Numbered from the stretch's first letter, positions 46,741 to 56,556 are shown. The stretch is DNA of 64,000 nucleotides from Candidatus Acidiferrales bacterium (GCA_035515795.1 DATJAY010000004.1:1-64000), one strand, 5' to 3'. A program made the numbers and translations. The notes: a model not told the origin generated them from the letters alone.

Positions 46741-46779
46741 ATCCCGCAAAGTCGCCGAGGCTTTGCGGGATTCTATTTT
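46741..46779 (+). terminator. Intrinsic terminator after the starch-binding-like gene
   Basis: ATCCCGCAAAG (46741-46751) and CTTTGCGGGAT (46761-46771) form a perfect 11-bp stem with a nine-base loop, followed by TCTATTTTC. It should end the transcript from the preceding gene, although the next gene begins only 12 bases later and may rely on readthrough or its own promoter. Confidence 0.8.
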
Positions 46780-46790
46780 CAAAAAGAGAA

Positions 46791-48677
46791 GTGAAACCCT
46801 CCAGCAAAGAAATAGAAGAGTCTCAAGGCCGATTCGGGTCGAGGAGGCAAACTGCAATTTTCTACGTCGCCATGGTGTTGATCCCTGTCCTTTTCTTTGT
46901 TCTTTTGGAGATGGTGCTGAGAGTCTTCAACTACGGTGATGGCTTTGCACAATGGACGAGCTACGGAAATGGGACACTCAAGTTAAATCCTGACATAGCA
47001 CGCAAGTATTTTTACAGCATTCGGAACATTCCTCATCCTGACGGAGACACTTTTGACGAAATCAAAATGCCTGACTCCTTCAGGATATTCGTGCTCGGAG
47101 AAAGTGCAGCTGCCGGCTATCCTTTTTTGCCGAACGGAGCATTCTCACGATATCTTCAGCAGCGTCTCAGCCTTGCATTTCCCGCATCGAAAATTGAAGT
47201 GGTCAACTGTGCCATGACGGCCATTAACAGTTTTGCGATGCGCGATATGATGCCTGGCATTCTCAAAGAGAAACCGGATTTGATAGTAATTTATGCGGGG
47301 AATAACGAATATTACGGCTCACTTGGAGTGGGTTCTATGGAGTCATTCGGAACTTCGCGTGCCATGGTCGATATGGTATTGTACCTCGAACGGTTCAGGA
47401 CGTTTCAACTATTAAGAAATCTAATGAGGGACATCGGCGGCATCTTTCTGAAGCAGCAGGAGCCATCCGGCACGCTGATGTCCCGTATTGCACGCGACCA
47501 GTACATCGGTCTTGGTTCAAAAATTTATAATGAGGGAATTGAGCAATTTGAAGGAAATATGGGAGATATCCTCGAGATGGCGAGCGAACGTCATGTCCCG
47601 GTTATCCTGGGAACTCTTGCCTGCAACTTGAAAGATCAATATCCGTTTATCTCGATCGCCGAACACGGATTTCCACGAGCCGACTCTGTTTTCAGACAGG
47701 CGAACCGAGCACTTGCGGGCAAAGATCTTGATGCCGCCGATTCGCTTTTCAGGTATGCGAAAGACCTCGACGCTCTAAGATTCAGAGCTCCCTCCGAGCT
47801 TAACGATGTGATAGAAAGTTTGGGAATAAAATTCCATGATCCTGTTATCAAAATCGATTCCGCATTTGATGCAATGAGTCCCGACCACGTCGTCGGCGAT
47901 AACCTCATGAGCGACCATCTTCACCCTACTCTTTACGGATACCGGCTAATCGGTAAACTCTATTACGACGAGATGGAACAGAAAGGATTGCTCCCGAAAT
48001 CCAGGCCGCTCGGTATCAACGACGGGGAGCAGGACAGTCTCACGATTGCAAAGTTCGCATTCTGCCCCCTTGATTCGGTAATAGGCGATTTTAGAATAAA
48101 ACTATTGAAAAATGATTGGCCGTTTGTGGAGAAGGATGATGAAGCGTCCAAATATACTCTGCTTGGGGCAAAGAATTACATCGATTCTCTCGCCTATGAG
48201 GTCATTGAAGAGAGAAATGATTGGGCGACCGCTCATCGTGAAGCGGCAAGATGGTACGCCGAGAGGAGCGACCTTACCTCCTTTGTTCGGGTGATGAACG
48301 TTCTGATTGCCCAATATCCATCGACAGTTGAGAATTATGATTATGCTGCAGATGTACTCATGAAGTCAAAGCAATTTGATGCGGCGTACGATTATTTGAA
48401 GAAAAGGAATGGAATAGCCCACAGTGCATATTCGGATAAATGGCTCGGAGCCATCGATCTTAATGAAAAACGGATTTCATCCGCAAAGGATTACCTTTGT
48501 GAAAGCATAAAATATGATAACAGCGACCCTCAGGTGTGGTACAACCTTGCAGGTGTATACATCGCAGAAAAGGATTTTCAAGATGCACTTCAGTCGATCA
48601 ATATGGCACTGTCATTGCTTCCGAATTACTCGAGTGCAATCGCTTTGAAGGAACAGTTGATTAAGGCGGTCAAATGA
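46791..48677 (+). CDS. Membrane-anchored SGNH hydrolase with TPR repeats
   Basis: The 628-residue product has a cytoplasmic N terminus and one membrane segment (IFYVAMVLIPVLFFVLLEMV, about 25-44). The SGNH catalytic positions are visible: S105 in GESAAAGYP (GES in place of GDS), N in IYAGNNEYYG (about 167-176) and D375/H378 in DHLHPTLYG. The C-terminal about 190 residues look like tetratricopeptide repeats (WYNLAGVYIAEKDFQDALQS). It is probably periplasmic and could be an esterase acting on carbohydrate or cell-surface groups. The GTG start has a poorly spaced AAGAGAA. Confidence 0.8.
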   Translation: MKPSSKEIEESQGRFGSRRQTAIFYVAMVLIPVLFFVLLEMVLRVFNYGDGFAQWTSYGNGTLKLNPDIARKYFYSIRNIPHPDGDTFDEIKMPDSFRIFVLGESAAAGYPFLPNGAFSRYLQQRLSLAFPASKIEVVNCAMTAINSFAMRDMMPGILKEKPDLIVIYAGNNEYYGSLGVGSMESFGTSRAMVDMVLYLERFRTFQLLRNLMRDIGGIFLKQQEPSGTLMSRIARDQYIGLGSKIYNEGIEQFEGNMGDILEMASERHVPVILGTLACNLKDQYPFISIAEHGFPRADSVFRQANRALAGKDLDAADSLFRYAKDLDALRFRAPSELNDVIESLGIKFHDPVIKIDSAFDAMSPDHVVGDNLMSDHLHPTLYGYRLIGKLYYDEMEQKGLLPKSRPLGINDGEQDSLTIAKFAFCPLDSVIGDFRIKLLKNDWPFVEKDDEASKYTLLGAKNYIDSLAYEVIEERNDWATAHREAARWYAERSDLTSFVRVMNVLIAQYPSTVENYDYAADVLMKSKQFDAAYDYLKKRNGIAHSAYSDKWLGAIDLNEKRISSAKDYLCESIKYDNSDPQVWYNLAGVYIAEKDFQDALQSINMALSLLPNYSSAIALKEQLIKAVK

Positions 48678-48819
48678 AAAGGGACGCAAAAAATATTTCA
48701 ATTGCCGGCCGTTTTGGAAAATCCACTTTAGTTTGTCGTTCTTTCCCGGGCTTGGCGCCGCCAGGGAGACTACGACAAAACATGCGCCGACGTCAAGTGA
48801 AACTTTTGGAGGAGGAAAT

Positions 48820-50046
48820 ATGAAAAGATTGATTCTAATAATTATGATGCTCGCATGGTCATCATTTGTAACAGCGACCACTTATCACACCGTGAGCTTC
48901 TCAGGGACGCCGAGCTCTGATTTTGCTTCCGATGAAGCCGTCTCCACTTCATCCGGCGGGGTCACTGCCTACCTGACGTGGGACGCCACGAACCTTTACC
49001 TCGCTTATGCCGCTAACAATGGAGAACCGGTCGTCATTTATATAGACACCGATCCGCAATTAACTCCGACAAATGGAACCGGAACGACTGGAGGTTTTAA
49101 TTATGACGGCATAACGCCGTCGTTACCATTTACGGCAAATTTTGTCGCGTTCTTGAAAAACGGCTATCAAGAATATCGAACTTGGACGGGCAGCGCCTGG
49201 AGTTCCAACACAACGACTGGGATTTCCACTTACTTTGGGACGAATACCGAAGAGTATTCAATTCCGTGGTCGACGATGGGCGGAAAACCGACGACAGTTT
49301 ATTTCCTGATGTACAAAGACAACGGCGGAACCTACGTATATGGACAAGCACCTGCACAAGTGAGCGATGGAACGAATTCATCGCCGACATTCGCCTATTT
49401 TTACTCCGATGAAGTGACGACTGGAATTTCTCCGTTCGGCAGCTACGATGTAGCCCTATCGGTTGATATGTCCTCCTATTCAGCAAGTTATGCTTACAAC
49501 GCAGTTACTTTGAATTGGAGAACTCAATCCGAGATCAGCAATGCAGGATTCAACATTTACCGCAAAGCGTCGACCGATGCGAGCTATTCTGGAATCGCAA
49601 GTTATGCCAGTGACATTTCTCTTTGTGGTCTCGGTACAAGTGCGACAGGCAAGTCGTACTCGTTCACAGATAGGAAGATAGCGGGCGGAACAATTTATGA
49701 CTACAGGATAGAGGAAGTATCAATGAGCGGCTCGATTAGAGAATTCGGGCCAATCCGGATTCAAGCGTCGAATTCGATTCCGTCTGCGTACCAACTCCAC
49801 CAAAATTATCCGAACCCGTTCAATCCATCCACCACTATAACGGTCGATGTGAAGAAAGACGGCTATGCCCGCCTTGAAGTTTTCAACGCACTCGGAGAAA
49901 AAGTCGTGACTCTTTTCGACGGCTACATTCAAGCCGGAACGCGCCCGTTTACATGGGACGGTTCAAAGACGCCGAGCGGAATATATTTGTATCGATTTAC
50001 CGTCGACGGCTTCACGGCGGTGAAGAAAATGATTTTGATGAAATAA
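48820..50046 (+). CDS. Exported protein with T9SS sorting domain
   Basis: The 408-residue product starts at ATG 48820 after a perfect GGAGGAGG, with a signal peptide (MKRLILIIMMLAWSSFVTA). Residues about 30-200 form a beta-rich domain (AYLTWDATNLYLAYAANN, YIDTDPQ) similar in style to carbohydrate-binding or DOMON-like modules, followed by an Fn3-like segment (VTLNWRTQSEISNAGFNIY). The T9SS type A domain starts near 325 (NYPNPFNPSTTITVD). No active site is evident. It may be a surface glycan-binding protein. Confidence 0.8.
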   Translation: MKRLILIIMMLAWSSFVTATTYHTVSFSGTPSSDFASDEAVSTSSGGVTAYLTWDATNLYLAYAANNGEPVVIYIDTDPQLTPTNGTGTTGGFNYDGITPSLPFTANFVAFLKNGYQEYRTWTGSAWSSNTTTGISTYFGTNTEEYSIPWSTMGGKPTTVYFLMYKDNGGTYVYGQAPAQVSDGTNSSPTFAYFYSDEVTTGISPFGSYDVALSVDMSSYSASYAYNAVTLNWRTQSEISNAGFNIYRKASTDASYSGIASYASDISLCGLGTSATGKSYSFTDRKIAGGTIYDYRIEEVSMSGSIREFGPIRIQASNSIPSAYQLHQNYPNPFNPSTTITVDVKKDGYARLEVFNALGEKVVTLFDGYIQAGTRPFTWDGSKTPSGIYLYRFTVDGFTAVKKMILMK

Positions 50047-50089
50047 GTTTTTGTTGGATCCTTCTGATTGCATGGCTGAAGGTGACAGG

Positions 50090-50159
50090 GCTGTGGGCAG
50101 TTTTTTCCTGCCGCAGCTCTTTGTTATTTGTCGGTTGCCGGAAAGTTCCGGCAACCTTT
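50090..50159 (+). terminator. Two tandem hairpins, likely terminator
   Basis: The first hairpin (50090-50117) pairs GCTG...GGCAG with CTGCC...CAGC around a TTTTTTC loop and runs into TCTTTGTTATTTG. The second (50133-50156) is a perfect GGTTGCCGGAA/TTCCGGCAACC stem with TTTA after it. They lie between two genes of the locus and would end transcription of the 48820 gene. Confidence 0.6.
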
Positions 50160-50193
50160 AGGACATTCCGAACTGGTTCGGGGTCTTGAGAAG

Positions 50194-50205
50194 TCGAGAT
50201 CTCGA
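50194..50205. promoter_or_regulatory. 12-bp palindrome before the second amylase
   Basis: TCGAGATCTCGA is a perfect palindrome 35 bases before the amylase ATG. It differs from the LacI operator, so it may serve another regulator or be chance. No promoter boxes were identified beside it. Confidence 0.3.
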
Positions 50206-50239
50206 ATCGTGTTCCGGATGGCAAAAAATAGGAACGAAG

Positions 50240-53200
50240 ATGCATAAGATTTTTCTTATCTCCACGGCGGCTTTTTTAATCGCAAGCTCTCTGTATGCCC
50301 AGGACAGCGTTGACGTAACTTTTTATTTTAAACCTACGGACAATCCAACCGTCGTTTACCTGCCGGGCGAATTCAATAATTGGGCAAACAATAACCAGGG
50401 CGTTATTGCGCCGGGTTCGCCTACTGCGATGACGAAAGATGCTGGAACGGGTATCTGGTCAAAGACTTACCGGTTGAAGGTGGAAGGACCACAATCTGGA
50501 GGCGGAGTCGCCGGTGCGTACCAATATAAGATCAACGAAAATGGCACATCGAATGGATGGCTTCCGGATCCGCTTAACCCGTATCAGAATTCCGCGGACA
50601 ATAATAATTCGATGCTCTACGTGAAGAGTCCGACAGTTTTTCATTTTCTTCCGAATTCAAAATCAGGGATTGTCAGCTCGCAGCAGCCTGTGATCTCCGC
50701 GTACATTTTCCCTTCACTTGCGAGCGCAGTCGACACGTCAAGCTTCATGGTACAGATTGACGCGGTCCTATATAAAATAGCCGGAGCGGCTTACAATCCT
50801 GCAACGAATTTTCTAAGCTTCCTTTCTCCAATCTCATTGCAAAATGGCACGCGGACCATGAAGCTTTCTGTGAAGAACCTAGCGGGAAATTTGATTTCGG
50901 ACTCGACCTCTTTTGTCGTCGAGGCGGGCGCAATTCAAATATTAAATCAGGGCGGACATGTGACCGTCAAACCGGGAACGACAATTCTCGGGGTTGTGGA
51001 GGATACTTCAGTTCATAACGTGGAAATTGTTCAGAACGGGACGGATACCATAGGCGTCCCTGCAAATGACGGAAATTTTTCTTTTAGCGCCTCGTACACC
51101 GAGGGACTAAACACTTTTGTTGCAGTCGCAAAAGACAGCAGCGGTGCAACGATAGTATCCAGCCCATTCACGATCACATATCTTGTCAATCACTCGCCAA
51201 ACGCCGTGATCAGTTTCTCGTCCAATGGAAACTCTATAACTCTTTTCGCAGGAAACAGCACCGACCCGGATCCAGGCGAGTCCGCACTACTGACTTTTGC
51301 ATGGGGGGTAGATCCATCTAATCCTTCCGTCGTAAATGGAGTTCAAGGATCGACATCCTCATCGATAACCGTTCCCCGGCCGTCGAAACCGGGTGAGTAT
51401 TATTTCTCGTTGATCGCCACCGATTCGAGCGGCAACAAAGATACCACACGTTCATATTTCACGATTGATACAAACGACTCAGTGACCTTTCCGACGTACG
51501 CTTCAAATCCTCTATGGGCCAAGATGGGACGGATCTATGAGATTTTCTTCAATTCATTCACACCGCAGCAGACGATCAACGCCGCAACTCAGAAGCTGGA
51601 CTATTTGCAGGAGATGGGCTTTAACATTATCTGGGTGATGCCGGTCATGAAAAACAATCAGCCGATCGATAATTCATCCGGAACCGGTTACAACATCGTT
51701 GATTTTTATACTGTGGCACCTCAATATGGTACAAATGCCGACTTCAAGGACTTCGTCGATAGAGCTCATCAACTTGGCATGAAGGTCATTCTTGATGTCA
51801 CCCCGAATCAGACGAGCTACAATCATCCGTTTGTCAACGACGCACGGTTGTTCAAGACGTATTCTTTCTATTGGGGATTTTACCAGCATCAGCTTATTAC
51901 CAATTCCAATTATCACCCTAACTTTTCGGAATCCATAACGAGTGATGGTTTCGTTTACTACAGCGGCTTCAGCGACCAACTCTTGAATTATAATTGGAGC
52001 GATCTCGATTCGCGCACGTACATGGAAGGGGTTTACAAGTGGTGGGTCCAGCAGATGGGACTTGACGGGTACAGATTTGATTCTTATTGGGGTCCGCACG
52101 ATCGAGCGGATAACGGGAATGGCGGCGAAAATGAAATGGGAACTCCTACACGGACTCTGCTTAAGCACATCAAGCCGGATATTTTTTTCCTTGGAGAGAC
52201 TGCGGGAACTGGAACGGGAACCGAGGTTAATTATGCAGACGACGGAGGGGGTCTCGATGCTGCTTATGATTGGAACATGCTTCACAACGCGGTTCAGTCG
52301 TTCAACTTCGGAAGTTCGTCGAGCGTCTCGAATCTGAATAATTATGTCACGAATGGCGGAGGCGCGTCCATGGGATTTACTCCAGGTCCGAATGCGCTGT
52401 TCATGCGCGGCATGGAGAACCACGACGAGGATCGCATCGCGTATACTTATGGCTCTTACGCCAAGACGATGCCTATGGGGACCGTGATCTTCACTATTCC
52501 GGGAATTCCAATGCTCTACTCCGGGCAGGAGGTGGGATGGGGTCTCGGTATTTCAGATTTCGATCAGCGCCGGCGAGGGGTTATAGATTGGAATAGTGCG
52601 GGCAAGTCGCTGCTGACTCCACATTACCAGAGACTCGCGTGGATTCGGGCGACGTTCGCGGGATTTTCGACACAGACGTTTGATGAATTGTCCACGGGAA
52701 ATGGCTGGGTCTATGGTTACACGAGGCCCTATGTCGATCAGAATGGGATCGCTTTAGAAAATTTCGGCGGTTCACCTGCAACGGCGAGCATCACGCTTGT
52801 CGGGAGCGGAAACTCGCCGAACGTTTACTTTGCAGGCGGAGCGGTCGATGGGAAAACTTATTACATGAACGACGTTTATAACGATTCCTCTTCGGCGGTT
52901 ACATTCAGCGGCGGTTCGTTAAATTTAAGCGTGACGCTTCCCGCATATGGCTCAGCAGTTTATGTCCTCAGCGATTCGCTTATAAACCTGGCCGTGCCGA
53001 CTTCGGTAAGAACCGGTGACTTAAACATTCCCGAACGCTGCACGCTGGAGCAAAATTATCCGAATCCGTTTAATCCCACCACGGTCATCGGTTATCAGTT
53101 ATCTGTTGTGACTCACGTAACGCTAAAAGTCTACGATGTGCTTGGAAGGTCGGTCGCCACACTGGTAAATGAAAAGCAGGGTGCCGGCACCCATGTGGCC

Positions 53201-53296
53201 ACGTTCGACGGCTCGCGTCTTTCGAGCGGCGTTTATTTTTATCGGCTGCAAGCCGGAGCATTTACGGATGTAAAAAAGTTGATGCTGATGAAATAA
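50240..53296 (+). CDS. Second GH13 alpha-amylase with CBM48-like and T9SS domains
   Basis: The 1018-residue product has a signal peptide (MHKIFLISTAAFLIASSLYAQ), a CBM48-like domain (about 20-125; YLPGEFNNWANN), an Ig-like segment (SKPGEYYFSLIATDSSG, near 400), a GH13 barrel from about 425, and a T9SS type A domain from about 932 (QNYPNPFNPTTVIGYQ). Catalytic residues are D614 (GYRFDS), E653 (FLGETAG) and D729 (NHDED). Motif I reads D519-N523-Q524, with Gln instead of the common His. Motif differences suggest a different product profile from the 1394-residue enzyme. It overlaps the next gene by one base. Confidence 0.9.
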   Translation: MHKIFLISTAAFLIASSLYAQDSVDVTFYFKPTDNPTVVYLPGEFNNWANNNQGVIAPGSPTAMTKDAGTGIWSKTYRLKVEGPQSGGGVAGAYQYKINENGTSNGWLPDPLNPYQNSADNNNSMLYVKSPTVFHFLPNSKSGIVSSQQPVISAYIFPSLASAVDTSSFMVQIDAVLYKIAGAAYNPATNFLSFLSPISLQNGTRTMKLSVKNLAGNLISDSTSFVVEAGAIQILNQGGHVTVKPGTTILGVVEDTSVHNVEIVQNGTDTIGVPANDGNFSFSASYTEGLNTFVAVAKDSSGATIVSSPFTITYLVNHSPNAVISFSSNGNSITLFAGNSTDPDPGESALLTFAWGVDPSNPSVVNGVQGSTSSSITVPRPSKPGEYYFSLIATDSSGNKDTTRSYFTIDTNDSVTFPTYASNPLWAKMGRIYEIFFNSFTPQQTINAATQKLDYLQEMGFNIIWVMPVMKNNQPIDNSSGTGYNIVDFYTVAPQYGTNADFKDFVDRAHQLGMKVILDVTPNQTSYNHPFVNDARLFKTYSFYWGFYQHQLITNSNYHPNFSESITSDGFVYYSGFSDQLLNYNWSDLDSRTYMEGVYKWWVQQMGLDGYRFDSYWGPHDRADNGNGGENEMGTPTRTLLKHIKPDIFFLGETAGTGTGTEVNYADDGGGLDAAYDWNMLHNAVQSFNFGSSSSVSNLNNYVTNGGGASMGFTPGPNALFMRGMENHDEDRIAYTYGSYAKTMPMGTVIFTIPGIPMLYSGQEVGWGLGISDFDQRRRGVIDWNSAGKSLLTPHYQRLAWIRATFAGFSTQTFDELSTGNGWVYGYTRPYVDQNGIALENFGGSPATASITLVGSGNSPNVYFAGGAVDGKTYYMNDVYNDSSSAVTFSGGSLNLSVTLPAYGSAVYVLSDSLINLAVPTSVRTGDLNIPERCTLEQNYPNPFNPTTVIGYQLSVVTHVTLKVYDVLGRSVATLVNEKQGAGTHVATFDGSRLSSGVYFYRLQAGAFTDVKKLMLMK

Positions 53297-55143
53297 TGCC
53301 GAAGGATAAAGTGAAAAAAAAGAATTTGAGTCTTGAGTGTCTGCCTGGTTTCTTATCTTTTCTCCTTTTGATCTTTTCACCTCCGCCGGGAATTCTAGCC
53401 CAGAATCAATCTAGCACCGGCTCACGCAAGGTTGATACTCTCGCTGTCGTTGATGGCCAGCCGATTACGAGCGAAGATTTTCTCAACCGGTTTGAAATGT
53501 CCGTCTATCCAGGGAAGGACAACCCGACTTATCTTGAAGCCGAAAAGCGGGAGTTCCTGAATTCGATGATTGCTGAGAAACTCCTTTCGAATGCGGCTTC
53601 ACGATCGAACTTACCTTACACGGAGCAGGAGGAAGAGCTTTGCATGGTGATGGAAGAGATATTCATGCGCGATGCCCTGTACCGGCAGGAAATTGTTCCG
53701 CACGTCAAAATAAGCAACGACGATTTGCTTCACGGCTTTGATATTTCCGTTTACAAATATTTGGTAGATGCCTTTTATTTTGACGACAGCGCTTCTGCCG
53801 GCAGTTTCTATTCGCTGCTGCGAGAAAATTCTAGAGAGAATATTTACGCTCTGGCCGATAGTCTCCACATATCTCATGACACATTGGAAATTCCCTATGG
53901 CGAATCGACCGATAAGATCGAAGATGCATTCTTCGGTCATAGGAAAGGTTTTGTTTCCACACCTGTAATCACGGAAGACGGCTGGGTGATTTTCAAAATT
54001 CTATCCCGCTCGTTGAACGAAAGATTTACGACCGGTTCGACCCCCGATCGGTTAGGCAGAATTCGAGAGATCCTGGCCGGCAGAGAAGAGGAACAGTTGG
54101 GCAACCTGTATATAGAATCTATGATGAAAGATATAGAAGTGAGTGTCAACTACGAAATCTTCCGACCATTGGTTTATGCTATTCGGAAGATTTTTGAGAA
54201 GAAAAATCCCCCTTCTTACGACCCGTATTATCAACTAAATCCGGCGGATCTGACGGCGCTCGCGAATAAATTTTCTTCCTATCTGGATGATCCGCTGCTG
54301 AGTTTTAAAGGCGGCTCTCTGTCTCTGCGGAAAGTTTTGCTGGAGCTTCCTACGGCAATGTTTGCGGCTAAAGATTCAACGGTCCCTGAAATCACTTTTG
54401 CGCTTCACAGTTCGCTCCGTTTTATTTCCCAGAATTATTTTCTTGTAAGGCGGGCCGATGATCTCGGCCTGGAAAATTCTCAAGAAGTCACATACAACGT
54501 GCGGATGGTTCTCGATGCGTTCAGATCGTACAGGATTGCGAACGAAATTACCGACACGGTGAGGGTGACGCAGGGTGAGGCGGATAAATTTTTCGCGGAG
54601 CACCACGATGAGGTTTTAAACTCGGTGAGACTGAAACTGAAGATGTACGGAGTCGATAACATAAATCAAGCAATCGAAGTTTTTGATGAGGTCAACAAAG
54701 AGAAAAACGATGCCACCGACACTCTTGGAGCGACCTGGATAAACGCCTTCAACCTTGGTGAGATCGGGGCTGTCCTATCTGAACTGAAGAAGGGCGACGT
54801 TTACGGACCGGTCGAGGACAACGGGAAATTTCACATTTATCAATTATTGGACAAGAAATCTTCTATCGATGATTCCGCAATTGAAAACAGTATCGAGGTT
54901 GCAAAAGAGATATTGTCGGCTCAAGAAAAAAGAAAGGCTCTCGGTAGGTATATTGCAAAGTTAGCCGAAGATGATAACGTAAAGATCTTTCCGCAAAAGC
55001 TTGTCGATGTGAAAGCGACGCCTTTTCAGATGTTGACTTTTCGATATATCGGCTTCGGCGGCAGGATTATCGCGGTGCCGCAGTTGTTTCCTCGAGAAGA
55101 CTGGGTAAAGTACTATCAATACAAGAAACCTCCTGTACCATGA
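53296..55143 (+). CDS. SurA-like periplasmic foldase, parvulin domains diverged
   Basis: The 615-residue product has a signal-like hydrophobic segment (FLSFLLLIFSPPPGILA) and the SurA N-terminal pattern VDGQPITSEDFLNRFEMSVY plus KREFLNSMIAEKLL. Two regions (about 150-235 and 430-520) look like diverged parvulin domains (FVSTPVITEDGWVIFKILSR; GDVYGPVEDNGKFHIYQLLD). The usual active-site residues are not convincing. The start overlaps the amylase stop (TAATG), so translation is coupled. It probably helps fold or deliver the large secreted proteins of this locus. Confidence 0.75.
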   Translation: MPKDKVKKKNLSLECLPGFLSFLLLIFSPPPGILAQNQSSTGSRKVDTLAVVDGQPITSEDFLNRFEMSVYPGKDNPTYLEAEKREFLNSMIAEKLLSNAASRSNLPYTEQEEELCMVMEEIFMRDALYRQEIVPHVKISNDDLLHGFDISVYKYLVDAFYFDDSASAGSFYSLLRENSRENIYALADSLHISHDTLEIPYGESTDKIEDAFFGHRKGFVSTPVITEDGWVIFKILSRSLNERFTTGSTPDRLGRIREILAGREEEQLGNLYIESMMKDIEVSVNYEIFRPLVYAIRKIFEKKNPPSYDPYYQLNPADLTALANKFSSYLDDPLLSFKGGSLSLRKVLLELPTAMFAAKDSTVPEITFALHSSLRFISQNYFLVRRADDLGLENSQEVTYNVRMVLDAFRSYRIANEITDTVRVTQGEADKFFAEHHDEVLNSVRLKLKMYGVDNINQAIEVFDEVNKEKNDATDTLGATWINAFNLGEIGAVLSELKKGDVYGPVEDNGKFHIYQLLDKKSSIDDSAIENSIEVAKEILSAQEKRKALGRYIAKLAEDDNVKIFPQKLVDVKATPFQMLTFRYIGFGGRIIAVPQLFPREDWVKYYQYKKPPVP

Positions 55144-55177
55144 TGGGAATCGGTGCCGTTCGATCTTCAAGGTCGTC

Positions 55178-56407
55178 ATGAAACCTCTCGGCCACACTCT
55201 GCGCTTCTGTGCCTTTGTGCTTCTGTGTATGTGTAGTTTTTCTTGTTCAAGGAGCACTCTCGAAGATCCGCACCAAATCGTCATCTGGCATACGATGCAT
55301 CCCGATGAGCAGGAAGAGTTTAACAAGATTTTGCAGGAGTACATGGCCCAAAATCCGGATATCAAGATCACGGCTCTTTACAAAGAAACCGAGACGCTGC
55401 GCTCAGGTTTTCAGATTGCCGCCATCGGAGGCGCTGGCCCGGACATTGTTTGGGGACCTTCGGATCAGGTCGGACCGTTTGAAGCGATGGGGATCATACT
55501 CCCGCTGGACACTCTGTTTGATAAGAAGTACCTCTCCAAATTTGATCCGAAAGCCCTTGTTTACGGACACGGGCATTTGTATTCCATCGCCGACAAAATC
55601 GGCAACCATCTCATGCTGATCTACAATAAGTCGTTGCTTCCCGATCCACCCAGGACAATGGATGAATTGATTGCGGACGGAGAAAAATTCGATGAGGCAA
55701 CGAAGGGACACGCGCTGGTTTGGAATTACACCGAGCCATATTTTTTCATTCCTTTCCTGACCGGCTTTAACGGATGGGTCATGGACTCGCTCGGCAATCC
55801 GACTCTCGATACTCAGGCGATGATTAGTGCACTCGAATTCATGAAAGACTTGCGGGACAAATATGAAATTATCCCGAAGTCATGCGACTACGAGACCGCG
55901 GACGCACTTTTCAAGGAGGGAAAAGCAGAGATGATCATCAATGGTCCATGGTCGTTCGGAAGTTACAAACGAGCGGGGCTCGATTTCGGGGTGGCGAGGA
56001 TTCCTTTCATGAAAGAAACAGGATTATGGCCCGCGCCAATGGTATCGCCGATGGGGTACTCGATCAATGCTTCGATTCCTTCGTGGAAAATTCCTGAAGT
56101 AGTGAAGTTCGTAAGGTTCCTTCTCAGTCCGCAAGTCCAGCTTGAATTCACGACGCACTTCGAGACGATTCCTACGCTCACCGAGCTTTACAATGACACG
56201 TCGGTCCAAAACAATGAAGTCATAAAAGGTTCTGAAGATGAAATGGAGGTCGGCCGGCCGATGCCGATAATTCCGGAGTTGAGGGCAATATGGGATGCCA
56301 TGAGACCGAGTTATCAAGCAGTCCTTGGAGGGACCGAAACTCCTGAGCAAGCCGCGAAAGAGATGCAGAGGAGCGCGGTGCAGAAAATAAAAGAGATGAA
56401 CGAGTGA
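55178..56407 (+). CDS. ABC transporter sugar-binding lipoprotein, MalE-like
   Basis: The 409-residue product has a lipoprotein-type signal ending SFSCSRS and a type 1 extracellular solute-binding fold (IVIWHTMHPDEQEEFNKIL, GGAGPDIVWGPSDQVGPF, MIINGPWSFGSYKRAG). The pattern matches the maltose/maltodextrin-binding family, and its neighbours are two permease genes, so it likely delivers maltodextrins. The cysteine lipobox is imperfect but plausible. The protein would sit on the outer face of the inner membrane. Confidence 0.88.
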   Translation: MKPLGHTLRFCAFVLLCMCSFSCSRSTLEDPHQIVIWHTMHPDEQEEFNKILQEYMAQNPDIKITALYKETETLRSGFQIAAIGGAGPDIVWGPSDQVGPFEAMGIILPLDTLFDKKYLSKFDPKALVYGHGHLYSIADKIGNHLMLIYNKSLLPDPPRTMDELIADGEKFDEATKGHALVWNYTEPYFFIPFLTGFNGWVMDSLGNPTLDTQAMISALEFMKDLRDKYEIIPKSCDYETADALFKEGKAEMIINGPWSFGSYKRAGLDFGVARIPFMKETGLWPAPMVSPMGYSINASIPSWKIPEVVKFVRFLLSPQVQLEFTTHFETIPTLTELYNDTSVQNNEVIKGSEDEMEVGRPMPIIPELRAIWDAMRPSYQAVLGGTETPEQAAKEMQRSAVQKIKEMNE

Positions 56408-56468
56408 TGAGAGCGAGGGGTCATTATCAATTATCGATCAGCACATTATGATTCAACAAAATAAAGAG

Positions 56469-56504
56469 TGTCATTCCGAGGAACGAAGTGACGAAGCAAT
56501 GACA
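56469..56504. repeat. 36-bp palindromic repeat element
   Basis: TGTCATT (56469-56475) and AATGACA (56498-56504) are exact inverted repeats around CCGAGGAACGAAGTGACG-type sequence. From memory, this TCATTCCGAGGAACGAAGTG word occurs as a dispersed repeat in many unrelated genomes. It lies between the MalE-like and MalF-like genes. Confidence 0.65.
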
Positions 56505-56556
56505 GGTGCGCCGGATTTTTGCAGGCAACTGTAAGGATGTCCTTTTGGAAGAACGA

